64,000 nt of DNA from Thermomicrobiales bacterium. Its GTDB lineage: Bacteria > Chloroflexota > Chloroflexia > Thermomicrobiales > UBA6265. Made by a program: the position numbers and the translations under genes. This document shows positions 52,979 to 61,368 of this stretch, in pieces. The stretch covers positions 640,813 to 704,812 of the forward strand of contig JAHBVL010000002.1 in assembly GCA_019637585.1 (NCBI GenBank), in the 5' to 3' direction. The notes beneath the pieces are model-generated. The model saw only the letters and a list, made by a program, of their open reading frames with translations, made no database searches and was not told the origin of the DNA. Within the stretch, counting starts at the first letter, position 1, and each line of letters begins with the position of its first letter.

Positions 52979-53596
52979 ATGTCGTACACCGATCAGGACT
53001 ATGGACGCGGGGGGACCACGGCATTGGATCGTGAAGATGGACGGTCGATCAGCGTAATCGATCAATATTCGACATTCGATGGCTCATTTGTGGCCGAGCG
53101 TGACCTGCGCATCGACGGAACGGTGAAGGGCACCATCGTCTGCCATGGCACCCTCTTTGTCGCCGAAGGGGCCACAGTCAACGCGCGCATCGAAGCAGAG
53201 AACATCACCGTTGCGGGTGACATGACCGGCGAGGTCGAATGCCGGGGGCGCCTGCGCGTTCTGCCAAGTGGCGTGCTGAACGGCAAAGTTCAGACTCGCG
53301 CGCTCGTCATCGCGCAGGGAGCCATCTACAACGGCGAACTGACGATGATCACCGCACCGGCAATTCCCGAGGTGACGCCTGAACCCGAGCCGGAGCGGCC
53401 CCGGGAGAGCGCGCCCAAACCGCGGCCGACCACCCGCGTCACCCGGACCGTCCCACCATCACCACCACGCCAGGAACCAGCGCCGAGCTCCGCGGAACCG
53501 GCGACGCCAAGTACATTCATTCGCAGGCTCGGCGGACCGGAGACTCCGTGGGAGGACCAATCGGGCCAGGAAAGCGCCGCCCCATCGGAGGAATAG
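52979..53596 (+). CDS. Bactofilin-like polymer-forming protein (second)
   Basis: The protein of 205 residues has the beta-helix between about 25 and 125 (VIDQYSTFDGSFVAERDLRI, DGTVKGTIVCHGTLFVAEGA, AEGATVNARIEAENITVAG). A Pro/Glu/Arg-rich tail follows (EVTPEPEPERPRESAPKPRP) that may mediate interactions. GGAGGGGAGAGG precedes ATG. The two bactofilins, with different tails, could form a hetero-polymer that anchors envelope proteins such as the SH3 protein downstream. Confidence 0.85.
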   Translation: MSYTDQDYGRGGTTALDREDGRSISVIDQYSTFDGSFVAERDLRIDGTVKGTIVCHGTLFVAEGATVNARIEAENITVAGDMTGEVECRGRLRVLPSGVLNGKVQTRALVIAQGAIYNGELTMITAPAIPEVTPEPEPERPRESAPKPRPTTRVTRTVPPSPPRQEPAPSSAEPATPSTFIRRLGGPETPWEDQSGQESAAPSEE

Positions 53597-53770
53597 GCGT
53601 CAGTCGAAACGGGGAGTGAGAAAGGGGCCATGATATACTCGCGCATCGGCATTCCTGCTCCACTCCCGCGTTTTCCTCGCGATCTGTAGCGGGGCGCGCG
53701 TGACGCGCACCCGCCGGGCGATGGACTGGGATATGAGCAGAATCGGACAACCTTTCGACAGGTCGACACA

Positions 53771-54754
53771 TTGGCAATCAGCAGGGAGCGCCACTGCGGC
53801 GTCTGCCGGCATTTCGAACCATCGCTCGATGCCCGGCATGGCTGGTGCAGAAATCCCAGGCTCCATGCTCCTGGGCGGAGTCAGCCCGTCGCCGCAATCG
53901 ATCTGGCGTGCGCATACCGTGATGGCGACTACTGGGAGCCCATCGAGGACCTCGACACATTCGACAGTCGGCCGCTTCCTCGGCGTGGCGCGCCGGGACC
54001 ATATGATGACCAGTACTCGCGCACCGAAACGGATTCCAGAAACACAATTGGCAAATCAACCATTGCAGACGGTTCTCCCCTCTATAATGAAAGCGAACGT
54101 GATGTTGGAGCGTCCGGCTCAGGTTCTGAGTGGGTCGAACCAGAGGTACGGACCTCGATCCCTGTTCGCTCCGACTCCGGCCCAACTCGACAGGAGCCAT
54201 TCGTGAGTTATCAGCCCGAAGAACGCTACTGGACTGACTACCTTCGTATCGCGTTGCCGATCGCGGGATTGCTGCTGCTGCTCGGCGTCTTCTGGTATTG
54301 GGCCAGTTCATTCATCGGCGACGACACCAACGATCCTGGCCTGGGCACCCAGGTAGCCGTCGTCGAAACGCCCATCACCGCGCCGACCCAGACGGCAACC
54401 GTTGGCGCCGCCGTGAACATCGAAGCAGTCAATACCGTCGCGCCGACGCAGGAGCCGACACAGCAGGCGGCTGCACCGACGGCAACGACAGGTTCATCGA
54501 CGGAAAGCGGCACGGGAACCGATGACGGGTTCGCTGAAGGAGATAAGGTCGTCGTCAATGACAATGACGTCAACCTGCGCGCCGATGCCTCGACCTCCTC
54601 AGACATCGTCGAGGTCCTCACGAACGGCAGTGAGCTCACCATTCTCAGTTCCACTCCACAAGAAGATGAGGATTATATATGGTGGAATGTCCGGACTACT
54701 GAGGGCAACGAAGGATGGGTCGTTAGTCAATATCTGCAGGCGTCCGGAACCTGA
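53771..54754 (+). CDS. Membrane protein with Cys-rich N-terminus and SH3 tail
   Basis: The protein of 327 residues has three parts. Residues 9-47 hold C-x2-C then Cys26 and Cys46 (CGVCRHF, GWCRNP, ACAYRDG), a probable zinc knuckle. A single membrane helix (LPIAGLLLLLGVFWYWASSF) lies near 160-180. An extracytoplasmic Thr/Ala/Pro-rich linker leads to an SH3b domain (about 258-325: VNDNDVNLRADASTSSDIVEVL). The start is TTG 53771; other frames upstream are non-coding. AGG at good spacing precedes it. SH3b domains bind peptidoglycan, and the cytosolic knuckle could bind the bactofilin filaments. Confidence 0.7.
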   Translation: MAISRERHCGVCRHFEPSLDARHGWCRNPRLHAPGRSQPVAAIDLACAYRDGDYWEPIEDLDTFDSRPLPRRGAPGPYDDQYSRTETDSRNTIGKSTIADGSPLYNESERDVGASGSGSEWVEPEVRTSIPVRSDSGPTRQEPFVSYQPEERYWTDYLRIALPIAGLLLLLGVFWYWASSFIGDDTNDPGLGTQVAVVETPITAPTQTATVGAAVNIEAVNTVAPTQEPTQQAAAPTATTGSSTESGTGTDDGFAEGDKVVVNDNDVNLRADASTSSDIVEVLTNGSELTILSSTPQEDEDYIWWNVRTTEGNEGWVVSQYLQASGT

Positions 54755-54775
54755 TCTCCAGCATCGATCCTTTGC

Positions 54776-54781
54776 TATAAT
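54776..54781 (+). promoter_or_regulatory. Candidate rpsB promoter -10 box
   Basis: TATAAT in GCTATAATGC lies 142 nt before the rpsB GTG. The -35 region is unclear. The hairpin at 54790 would be at the very start of the transcript. Confidence 0.5.
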
Positions 54782-54789
54782 GCGCAGTG

Positions 54790-54811
54790 GCCCGGCACAT
54801 GCCGGGCTTTT
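54790..54811 (+). terminator. Hairpin with T tract between SH3 gene and rpsB
   Basis: GCCCGGC-ACAT-GCCGGGC is followed by TTTTA. It is a normal intrinsic terminator for the SH3 gene (36 nt after its stop), and at the same time it lies about 8 nt past the TATAAT box of rpsB. Confidence 0.75.
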
Positions 54812-54922
54812 ATCTGGCAAGCGTCAGGACTGGACGCGGGCGTGCCGGCGATGCAACGGGGTTGCCGGTTCCCGTCTGGAATGAGCGGCGCTGAAGTCCA
54901 TCAACGCGTAAGGAGGCACCCC

Positions 54923-55735
54923 GTGACCAGTCCCCTCTTGTCCGGAACACCGGACCAGATCATGCAAACGATGTTGAACGCCGGCGTTCACTTCGGGCAC
55001 CAGGCCAAGCGCTGGAACCCGAAGATGAAGCCCTACATCCATTCATCCCGGAATGGCGTGCACATCATCGATCTCGACCAGTCGTTGCCCAAGTTGTTCG
55101 AAGCCAGTGAACTGGTTCGCTCGATCACCGCCGGCGGCGGCAAGATTCTCTTCGTCGGCACGAAAAAGCAGGCGCAGGAAGTCGTTGCCCGCGAAGCACA
55201 GCGTTCCGGCCAGTTCTACATCAATCGCCGCTGGCTCGGCGGTACGCTGACGAACTTCGTCACGATCCGGCAGCGGCTTCGCTTGCTCAAGGACCTCGAC
55301 CGGCAGAACGCCTCCGGCGAGCTCGACCTCCTGCCCAAGCAGGAAGCAGCCAATCTCCGCGGCGAGCTCGAACGACTCGAGCGAACCCTCGGCGGCATGC
55401 GCGACATGGTGTCGCTGCCGGCTGCTCTCTTCATCATCGACGTCAAGCGGGAGCACCTGGCGATTCAGGAAGCCAACAAACTGGGCATTCCGATCATCGG
55501 TCTGGTCGACACCAATGCCGATCCCGATCCGATCACCTATGTGATCCCGGCAAATGACGACGCCATTCGTTCTGTCCGGCTGCTGACCGGTGTGATTGCC
55601 GATGCGGCGTCACAGGGCATGATCGAGTACGAGAGTGTCACCGGTGGCTTCGGAAGCGGCGACGAGTCGGCCTATACCGAAGAAGCCGCCGCCATCGAGG
55701 CCGAAGAAGCGGCCGCGGAAGCCGGCGCTGAGTAA
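54923..55735 (+). CDS. rpsB: 30S ribosomal protein S2
   Basis: The protein of 270 residues has the S2 signatures [19 protein letters not shown] at 17-35, [45 protein letters not shown] and [19 protein letters not shown]. It assembles late on the 30S body and helps bind S1. The Glu/Ala-rich tail ([16 protein letters not shown]) is common outside Proteobacteria. The GTG at 54923 follows AAGGAGG. It opens the conserved operon with tsf. Confidence 0.98.
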   Translation: MTSPLLSGTPDQIMQTMLNAGVHFGHQAKRWNPKMKPYIHSSRNGVHIIDLDQSLPKLFEASELVRSITAGGGKILFVGTKKQAQEVVAREAQRSGQFYINRRWLGGTLTNFVTIRQRLRLLKDLDRQNASGELDLLPKQEAANLRGELERLERTLGGMRDMVSLPAALFIIDVKREHLAIQEANKLGIPIIGLVDTNADPDPITYVIPANDDAIRSVRLLTGVIADAASQGMIEYESVTGGFGSGDESAYTEEAAAIEAEEAAAEAGAE

Positions 55736-55747
55736 CCCGGGCATCAT

Positions 55748-55783
55748 CGAGCGATGTCCTCTCCTGGGGATGTCGCTCGTTTT
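55748..55783 (+). terminator. Hairpin with T tract between rpsB and tsf
   Basis: CGAGCGA (55748-55754) pairs with TCGCTCG (55773-55779) around an inner GTCC/GGGGA stem, followed by TTTTC. It may be an attenuator that lowers tsf relative to rpsB. Confidence 0.6.
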
Positions 55784-55827
55784 CACCATGCAATCGACGT
55801 TTCAGACAGGATAGGAGGAGATCCCGA

Positions 55828-56394
55828 ATGAGCATCAGTGCTGCTCAGGTCAAAGAACTCCGCGAGCTGACCGGCGCGGGAATCATGGAATGCAAGCGAG
55901 CCCTCGAAGACGCGGCGGGCGACGTGAAAAAGGCCGAGGGCCTGATCATGCAGCAGGGCCTGGCCAAAGCGGACAAGAAAGCCGGCCGAGCTGCCCAGCA
56001 AGGCATCGTCGAACCCTACATCCACGGCGGCGGCCGTATTGCGGCGCTCGTCGAAGTCAACTGCGAAACCGACTTCGTCGCTCGCACCGAGGACTTCAAA
56101 GCGCTGGCCCACGATGTGGCGATGCAGGTGGCGGCCATGGCTCCGCGCTATGTCTCGGTGGATGAGGTCCCCGAAGAGGCCTGGGCGGAGCTGGAGCATG
56201 AGTTCGGCGATCGCAAGAAAGCGGCCCAGGCGGTTTGTCTGCTCGATCAGCCATTCATCAAGGACCCCAAGCTGTCGATCACCGATCTGAACCGCGCGGC
56301 AATCGGCAAACTTGGCGAGAACGTGATCATCCGGCGGTTCGCCCGCTTCGAAGTCGGCGCCGATCTTCCAGCCGGCGAAGACGACGGCGAGTAG
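55828..56394 (+). CDS. tsf: Elongation factor Ts, short form
   Basis: The protein of 188 residues has the UBA-like start [22 protein letters not shown] and the conserved [19 protein letters not shown] with the Asp-Phe pair that opens EF-Tu's nucleotide pocket. One core domain is present, as in the short EF-Ts of Thermus and Chloroflexota. It releases GDP from EF-Tu. AGGAGGAGATCCCGA precedes ATG. It is followed by pyrH with 82 nt. Confidence 0.97.
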   Translation: MSISAAQVKELRELTGAGIMECKRALEDAAGDVKKAEGLIMQQGLAKADKKAGRAAQQGIVEPYIHGGGRIAALVEVNCETDFVARTEDFKALAHDVAMQVAAMAPRYVSVDEVPEEAWAELEHEFGDRKKAAQAVCLLDQPFIKDPKLSITDLNRAAIGKLGENVIIRRFARFEVGADLPAGEDDGE

Positions 56395-56476
56395 AATCAC
56401 AGCGCAGTCAAAGTCGGAGCTCGACTCCGGCTTTCTCTCCGTCTGGACACCCGCTGCTCATCGAGGGAAGATCCCC

Positions 56477-57211
56477 GTGCCCGACCACTACGAACGAGTC
56501 CTGCTCAAACTCAGCGGTGAAGCCCTGATGGGATCGGTTCCCTACGGTATCGATCCCCACGTCGTGGCGTCGCTGGCGTTGCAGATCAAGGATGTTGCCC
56601 AAACTGGCGCCCAGGTCGCGGTGGTCATCGGGGGTGGAAACATCTGGCGCGGACTCGCCGCGAGCAGCCAGGGTATGGACCGCTCGACAGCCGACTATAT
56701 GGGCATGCTGGCCACGGTGCTCAACGCGCTGGCTTTGCAGGACGCGCTGGAAGAGTCGGGCGTTCACACTCGCGTGATGACCGCCATCGAGATGAAAGAA
56801 GTCGCCGAGCCCTACATCCGGCGACGCGCCATCCGCCACATGGAAAAGGGCCGGGTGGTCATTCTGGCGGCGGGAACGGGAAATCCCTACTTCACCACAG
56901 ACACCGCGGCTGCGCTGCGGGCGCTCGAACTCGACGTCGACGTGATCCTGATGGCCAAGAACCGCGTCGACGGCGTCTACACGGGCGACCCGCATGCCGA
57001 CCCCACAGCGCGGCGATTTCGTACAATCTCTCATCAGGATGCCATTGAGCGCGATCTCCGGGTCATGGACGCGGCTGCGCTCTCGCTCTGCAGGGAGAAC
57101 AAGCTGCCCATCCTCGTCTTCAATGTGAGCGAGGACGGCGCCATACTCCGTGCAGTGCGCGGTGAATCAGTGGGAACGCTGGTGACCAGCGGCGCCACTG
57201 AACTCGAATAG
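56477..57211 (+). CDS. pyrH: UMP kinase
   Basis: The protein of 244 residues catalyses UMP to [16 protein letters not shown] at the start, [52 protein letters not shown] and [16 protein letters not shown] are the bacterial PyrH blocks. It is typically a hexamer inhibited by UTP and stimulated by GTP. The GTG start follows CGAGGGAAGATCCCC. It lies in its usual place after tsf. Confidence 0.98.
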   Translation: MPDHYERVLLKLSGEALMGSVPYGIDPHVVASLALQIKDVAQTGAQVAVVIGGGNIWRGLAASSQGMDRSTADYMGMLATVLNALALQDALEESGVHTRVMTAIEMKEVAEPYIRRRAIRHMEKGRVVILAAGTGNPYFTTDTAAALRALELDVDVILMAKNRVDGVYTGDPHADPTARRFRTISHQDAIERDLRVMDAAALSLCRENKLPILVFNVSEDGAILRAVRGESVGTLVTSGATELE

Positions 57212-57276
57212 GCAAACGCGCCCGATCCAGCAGCCACTGTTGGCCGCACCCGGACGGTCGTCGAGGGACCATCACC

Positions 57277-57834
57277 ATGATCAAGGAAACCATCACCGAC
57301 GCCGAATCACGCATGGGAAAAACCATGGAAGCGCTGCAGCGCGATCTCGGCGCCGTCCGCACCGGCCGGGCGTCTCCGGCGCTCGTCGAGCGTCTCACCG
57401 TCGACTACTACGGCACCCCGACACCGCTCAATCAGATGGCGGGCATTTCCGTGCCGGAAGCGCGGCTGCTGGTGATCCAGCCATGGGATCGTGGCGCCAT
57501 CGGCGACATCGAAAAAGCGATCATGAAATCGGATATCGGCATCACGCCGAACAACGACGGCACTGTGATCCGGCTGGCCATCCCGGCTCTGACGGAAGAG
57601 CGGCGCAAGCAGCTGGTCAAGTCAGTGCATTCGACGGTCGAGGATGCCAAGGTCGCGGTGCGAAACATCCGGCGCGACTCGATGCACCAGGTTCGCGAGA
57701 TGCTCTCGGAAAAAATGATCTCGGAAGATGACGAGCGTCGCGCTGAGCAACAACTCGACGACCTTAGCAAGAAGTTCGTGGAGGAAGCCGACAAAATCGG
57801 CAAAACCAAAGAACATGAAGTGCTCGAGGTTTAG
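57277..57834 (+). CDS. frr: Ribosome recycling factor
   Basis: The protein of 185 residues has the two-domain L shape: a helical domain I and beta-rich domain II. The blocks LGAVRTGRASPALVERLTVD near 25, YYGTPTPLNQMAGISVPEARLL and NIRRDSMHQVREML are conserved. Together with EF-G it splits post-termination ribosomes. ATG 57277 lies 65 nt after pyrH; no strong ribosome site stands out. Confidence 0.98.
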   Translation: MIKETITDAESRMGKTMEALQRDLGAVRTGRASPALVERLTVDYYGTPTPLNQMAGISVPEARLLVIQPWDRGAIGDIEKAIMKSDIGITPNNDGTVIRLAIPALTEERRKQLVKSVHSTVEDAKVAVRNIRRDSMHQVREMLSEKMISEDDERRAEQQLDDLSKKFVEEADKIGKTKEHEVLEV

Positions 57835-57852
57835 AACGAGACTCAGCGGCAG

Positions 57853-58611
57853 ATGCCCTCGCCGGGACACGCTTCTGTGACCGGCGACCTCCCCGTCCAT
57901 GTGGCGATCATCATGGATGGCAATGGCCGTTGGGCCGCCCAGCAGGGACTGCCGCGCATCGCCGGCCATGAGCGGGGCACCGAGAACATCCGCAGAGTCA
58001 CCAACGCTGCCGCCGAAGCGGGTATCGACTATCTGACGCTCTGGGCTTTCTCCACCGAAAACTGGAGCCGTCCCCTCGAAGAGGTCGCCGGCATCATGCG
58101 GCTCCTGGGCGAAGCGCTCGATCGCGAAACCATGGAACTGCACCGGCAAGGCGCCCAGCTTCGCCACATCGGCAGCCTGGAAGGGCTTGCTCCCGACTTA
58201 CGCAAGTCGGTTGAAGACGCCATCGAGCTGACGAAAGACAACACCCGCCTCAAACTGACCCTCGCCTTCGACTATGGCGGGCGCCAGGAAGTCGTCCGGG
58301 CAATGCAGGAGATCGTCCGGGCCGGTATCCCGGCGGACGAGATCACCGAGGAAACGATTGCCCTCCACCTCTACACCTGCGATATGCCCGATCCCGATCT
58401 CGTCATTCGCACCTCCGGCGAACACCGGATGAGCAACTTCCTGATCTGGCAAGCGGCATATGCCGAGCTCCATTTCAGCCCCGTCTACTGGCCCGATTTC
58501 GGGCCGGAGCACCTTCAGCTGGCGCTGGACGACTACGCCAGCCGCGAGCGCCGCTTTGGCAACATCTCGGCCGAAGCAGCGGCACTGACCTCGGCTCGGG
58601 GCTCACGATGA
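57853..58611 (+). CDS. uppS: Isoprenyl (undecaprenyl) diphosphate synthase
   Basis: The protein of 252 residues is a cis-prenyltransferase with VAIIMDGNGRWA at 17-28 (catalytic Asp), GHERGTENIRRV, FSTENWSRPLEEV, LAFDYGGRQEVV and DLVIRTSGEHRMSNFL. It makes the lipid carrier for peptidoglycan. It follows frr by 18 nt and its stop overlaps the cdsA ATG (ATGA). The product chain length cannot be read off. Confidence 0.97.
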   Translation: MPSPGHASVTGDLPVHVAIIMDGNGRWAAQQGLPRIAGHERGTENIRRVTNAAAEAGIDYLTLWAFSTENWSRPLEEVAGIMRLLGEALDRETMELHRQGAQLRHIGSLEGLAPDLRKSVEDAIELTKDNTRLKLTLAFDYGGRQEVVRAMQEIVRAGIPADEITEETIALHLYTCDMPDPDLVIRTSGEHRMSNFLIWQAAYAELHFSPVYWPDFGPEHLQLALDDYASRERRFGNISAEAAALTSARGSR

Positions 58612-59477
58612 AACAGCGATCGATCAGCGCCCTTGGCGTTGGCGTTGTCGGGCTCCTCCCGGCCATCCTGGGTGGGCCGGTCTGGGCAGTGGCGTTCGCC
58701 GTGCTCTGTGTGATCGGGATGGTCGAGTTTCTCGACATGAGCCGCCGTCTTTCGCCGGGGGTCCAGTCGTTTGGCCTGATCATCGTCCCCCTTTTCGCGC
58801 TGGTGGCCTGGTTCGACTGTCCGGAATACGCGCTCCTCGGATTCGCGGCACTGGCGGTCTTTCTGCCGATCGCCGAAACAACGCTGCGCAAGGATCTGGC
58901 CGGTTCAGCGACCGACTGGGCATACGCGGCCGCCGGAACGCTCTATCTCGGTTTGCCCCTGTTCGCCGCTGTCTCGCTGCGGCGGCGCCCCGGAGAAATC
59001 GACGCTGAATGGCCCAGCAACCTGGCCGACGACGTCGCGTTCAGATGGGACGCCTACCCGAGAGGTTTGGCCTGGCTTCTGGCGATCATTCTGATCACCT
59101 GGACGTCCGACACCTTTGCCTATCTGGTGGGGCGGCAGATCGGCAAGCACAAGTTCTCTCCAGTCGTCAGCCCCAACAAGAGTCTGGAAGGCGTCGCCGG
59201 AGGCGTCATCGCCGCAGCGATCGTGGGAGCGCTCACCTTCAAGGTCTTTGGCATCGACGACTCGATCTGGATTGGTCTGCTCGGTGGCGCCCTGCTCGCC
59301 ATCACCGGGCTGTTCGGCGATCTCATCGAGTCGTCGCTCAAGCGCCAGGCCGGGGTCAAGGACAGCGGCTCCATCATCCCCGGACATGGCGGCATGCTCG
59401 ACCGGCTCGACGCGATGCTGCTCAACTTCGTCGTCGGACTCTACCTGGCCCTTCTCGTCGACCACTTCGTGCTGTGA
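58608..59477 (+). CDS. cdsA: Phosphatidate cytidylyltransferase
   Basis: The protein of 289 residues is an integral membrane enzyme with about eight helices. The C-terminal CDP-alcohol signature is present as KHKFSPVVSPNKSLEGVAGG (near 180) and GDLIESSLKRQAGVKDSG with GHGGMLDRLDAMLLN. It converts phosphatidic acid and CTP to CDP-diacylglycerol. ATG 58608 overlaps the uppS stop; its own stop overlaps the dxr GTG. Coupling of these three genes is therefore tight. Confidence 0.96.
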   Translation: MKQRSISALGVGVVGLLPAILGGPVWAVAFAVLCVIGMVEFLDMSRRLSPGVQSFGLIIVPLFALVAWFDCPEYALLGFAALAVFLPIAETTLRKDLAGSATDWAYAAAGTLYLGLPLFAAVSLRRRPGEIDAEWPSNLADDVAFRWDAYPRGLAWLLAIILITWTSDTFAYLVGRQIGKHKFSPVVSPNKSLEGVAGGVIAAAIVGALTFKVFGIDDSIWIGLLGGALLAITGLFGDLIESSLKRQAGVKDSGSIIPGHGGMLDRLDAMLLNFVVGLYLALLVDHFVL

Positions 59478-60658
59478 TCGTCCCGGTCGGCCGATCTGAG
59501 ATCTCGAGCGAACCGCAGGGCGTCTCCATCCTCGGCTCCACCGGGTCGATCGGCACCCAAACGCTCGACGTGATCGCGCATCTGGCGCCGGCGTTCGACG
59601 TCGTGGCGCTGGCCGCATCGTCGAACACCGCGTTGCTCAGCGAACAGGCAAGCCGATTCAATCCGCAGCTTGTCGTCTGTGCGATGGGAAACGGCGAGTC
59701 ACTCTCGTTGCCTGAGGATTGCCTCGCGCTCGAGGGCGCTGAGGGTTTGCTCGCGGCGGCGACCCATCCCGACGTCGACATCCTCGTTGTGGCCACTGCC
59801 GGTCATTCGGCGATCGAACCGACAATCGAAGCGATCAAGCTGGGAAAAACGATCGCGCTGGCCAACAAGGAAGCGCTGGTCTGCGCTGCCGATCTGATCT
59901 TGCCGCTGGCTCGTCAGCATGGCGTGACCATTCATCCCATCGACAGCGAACACAGCGCGATCTGGCAGAGCCTCGACAATGGGCACTCTGCCGTCCAACG
60001 ACTGATCTTGACTGCCTCCGGAGGGCCATTTCTCGATTGGCCCCTCGATCGCATCCCCTCCGCATCGGTCGAAGACGCGCTGGGGCATCCAACCTGGTCG
60101 ATGGGCGCCAAGATCACCATCGATTCAGCGACGATGATGAACAAGGGTCTCGAGGTGATCGAAGCCCATTCGCTCTTCGGCGTTCCATACGAGCAGATCG
60201 ACGTCCTGATCCACCCTGAGAGCATCATTCACTCGATGGTGGCGTTTGCCGATGGCAGCCAGATTGCCCAGCTCAGCTGGCCTGACATGCGGCTACCCAT
60301 TCAATATGCCCTGACCTACCCCCACCACATCGCCAGTCCCTGCCGGCAGCTCGATCTGGCGGAAGCGGGGGCGCTGACCTTTCGGGCGGTCGAACCGGAG
60401 CGGTTCCCGGCCCTCGACTTGGCGCGCCAGTGCGGTATCGGTGGCCAAACCTACCCCACCGTGTTGAGCGCCGCGGATGAGGTCGCGGTGGCGGCATTCC
60501 TCGCGGAGCGAATCGGGTTCGGCGACATCGTCCCCGTCGTTCGGTCGGTGATCGACGCGCACCAGGCCATCGACATCAACGAGTTGGGCGATGTCCTCGC
60601 CGCTGATGCCTGGTCGCGGGAGCTGGCCGAGCAGTTGATCGCCAGACACGATCGCTGA
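59474..60658 (+). CDS. dxr: 1-deoxy-D-xylulose 5-phosphate reductoisomerase
   Basis: The protein of 394 residues begins with a short extension and then VSILGSTGSIGTQTLDVI (NADPH motif) at about 18. IALANKEALVCAADLI, PIDSEHSAIWQSL (metal Asp and Glu), ILTASGGPFLDWPL, GAKITIDSATMMNKGLEVIEAH and LIHPESIIHSMV follow. It is the first committed step of the MEP isoprenoid pathway. The GTG at 59474 overlaps the cdsA stop (GTGA). In many bacteria rseP follows dxr; here comF lies downstream on the other strand. Confidence 0.97.
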   Translation: MIVPVGRSEISSEPQGVSILGSTGSIGTQTLDVIAHLAPAFDVVALAASSNTALLSEQASRFNPQLVVCAMGNGESLSLPEDCLALEGAEGLLAAATHPDVDILVVATAGHSAIEPTIEAIKLGKTIALANKEALVCAADLILPLARQHGVTIHPIDSEHSAIWQSLDNGHSAVQRLILTASGGPFLDWPLDRIPSASVEDALGHPTWSMGAKITIDSATMMNKGLEVIEAHSLFGVPYEQIDVLIHPESIIHSMVAFADGSQIAQLSWPDMRLPIQYALTYPHHIASPCRQLDLAEAGALTFRAVEPERFPALDLARQCGIGGQTYPTVLSAADEVAVAAFLAERIGFGDIVPVVRSVIDAHQAIDINELGDVLAADAWSRELAEQLIARHDR

Positions 60659-61366
60659 TCAGCAGAGACTGAGTCCATAGACACGTTCCACGCCGCCATC
60701 ATGCAGGAGCGTTCGCGCGCAGGCGTCCATCGTCGACCCGGTGGTGAAGACGTCATCGAGAAGAATCACGCTGGCTGGAACCGGGGTGGCGCGGTCGTCC
60801 CTCATGTCGAATGCACCTCGCACGTTGACAACCCGCTCATCGTCGGTCAGATCGACCTGATGGCGCGTGTCCCTCACCCGGACCAACGCTGACCAAACCG
60901 GCATGCCATTCGCCCGGCCCACTTCTCGCGCCAGGAGGTCTGATTGATTGAACCCGCGTTCCCGCAACCGGTTGGGGTGAATGGGCACCGGCACGATCGC
61001 TTCGGCGCTGGCAAACGACCGGGCATGTCCATCGAGCAATGACGCAAGATGCGCCGCTCTGGCCGGTTCGCCCTGAAACTTCATACGATGCACCCCCTCG
61101 CGCAACCAACCGTCATATGGTCCGGCCGAACGCAACCGGCTGATCGACGAAGGAACATATCTGCACCGGCATGGCAAACCGACCGGAATTCCGCATCGAG
61201 GGCAGAGATCGCCCGCGAAGAGTGGCTGCGCCGCGAGACAGGCGTCGCAAACCCAGACGCCCCGCAATCCGCATCCGGAGCAGCGGCGTGGGTAGACCGC
61301 CTCCACCACGCCCGCCAGCAGTCGCCGCCAACTCCCCATAACTGCGCCGACCGGTACCGGTGGCAC
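60659..61366 (-). CDS. ComF-family phosphoribosyltransferase
   Basis: The protein of 235 residues has a four-Cys zinc finger (CSGCG, CDAC) and CPRCG at residues 28-60 and a PRTase domain with VILLDDVFTTGSTMDAC near 200-217, the PRPP loop. RLRERGFNQSDLLARE is a further ComF block. Related proteins act in DNA uptake. The GTG start lies 3 nt from the stop of the amidohydrolase; ATG 61339 is a shorter alternative. It is convergent with dxr with no spacer. Confidence 0.85.
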   Translation of the reverse strand: MPPVPVGAVMGSWRRLLAGVVEAVYPRRCSGCGLRGVWVCDACLAAQPLFAGDLCPRCGIPVGLPCRCRYVPSSISRLRSAGPYDGWLREGVHRMKFQGEPARAAHLASLLDGHARSFASAEAIVPVPIHPNRLRERGFNQSDLLAREVGRANGMPVWSALVRVRDTRHQVDLTDDERVVNVRGAFDMRDDRATPVPASVILLDDVFTTGSTMDACARTLLHDGGVERVYGLSLC

Positions 61367-61368
61367 GG

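Noticed and set aside
59009-59473. Extended dxr frame starting inside cdsA
   Set aside because: The added part is the wrong frame of cdsA; GTG 59474 overlapping the cdsA stop gives a normal length.
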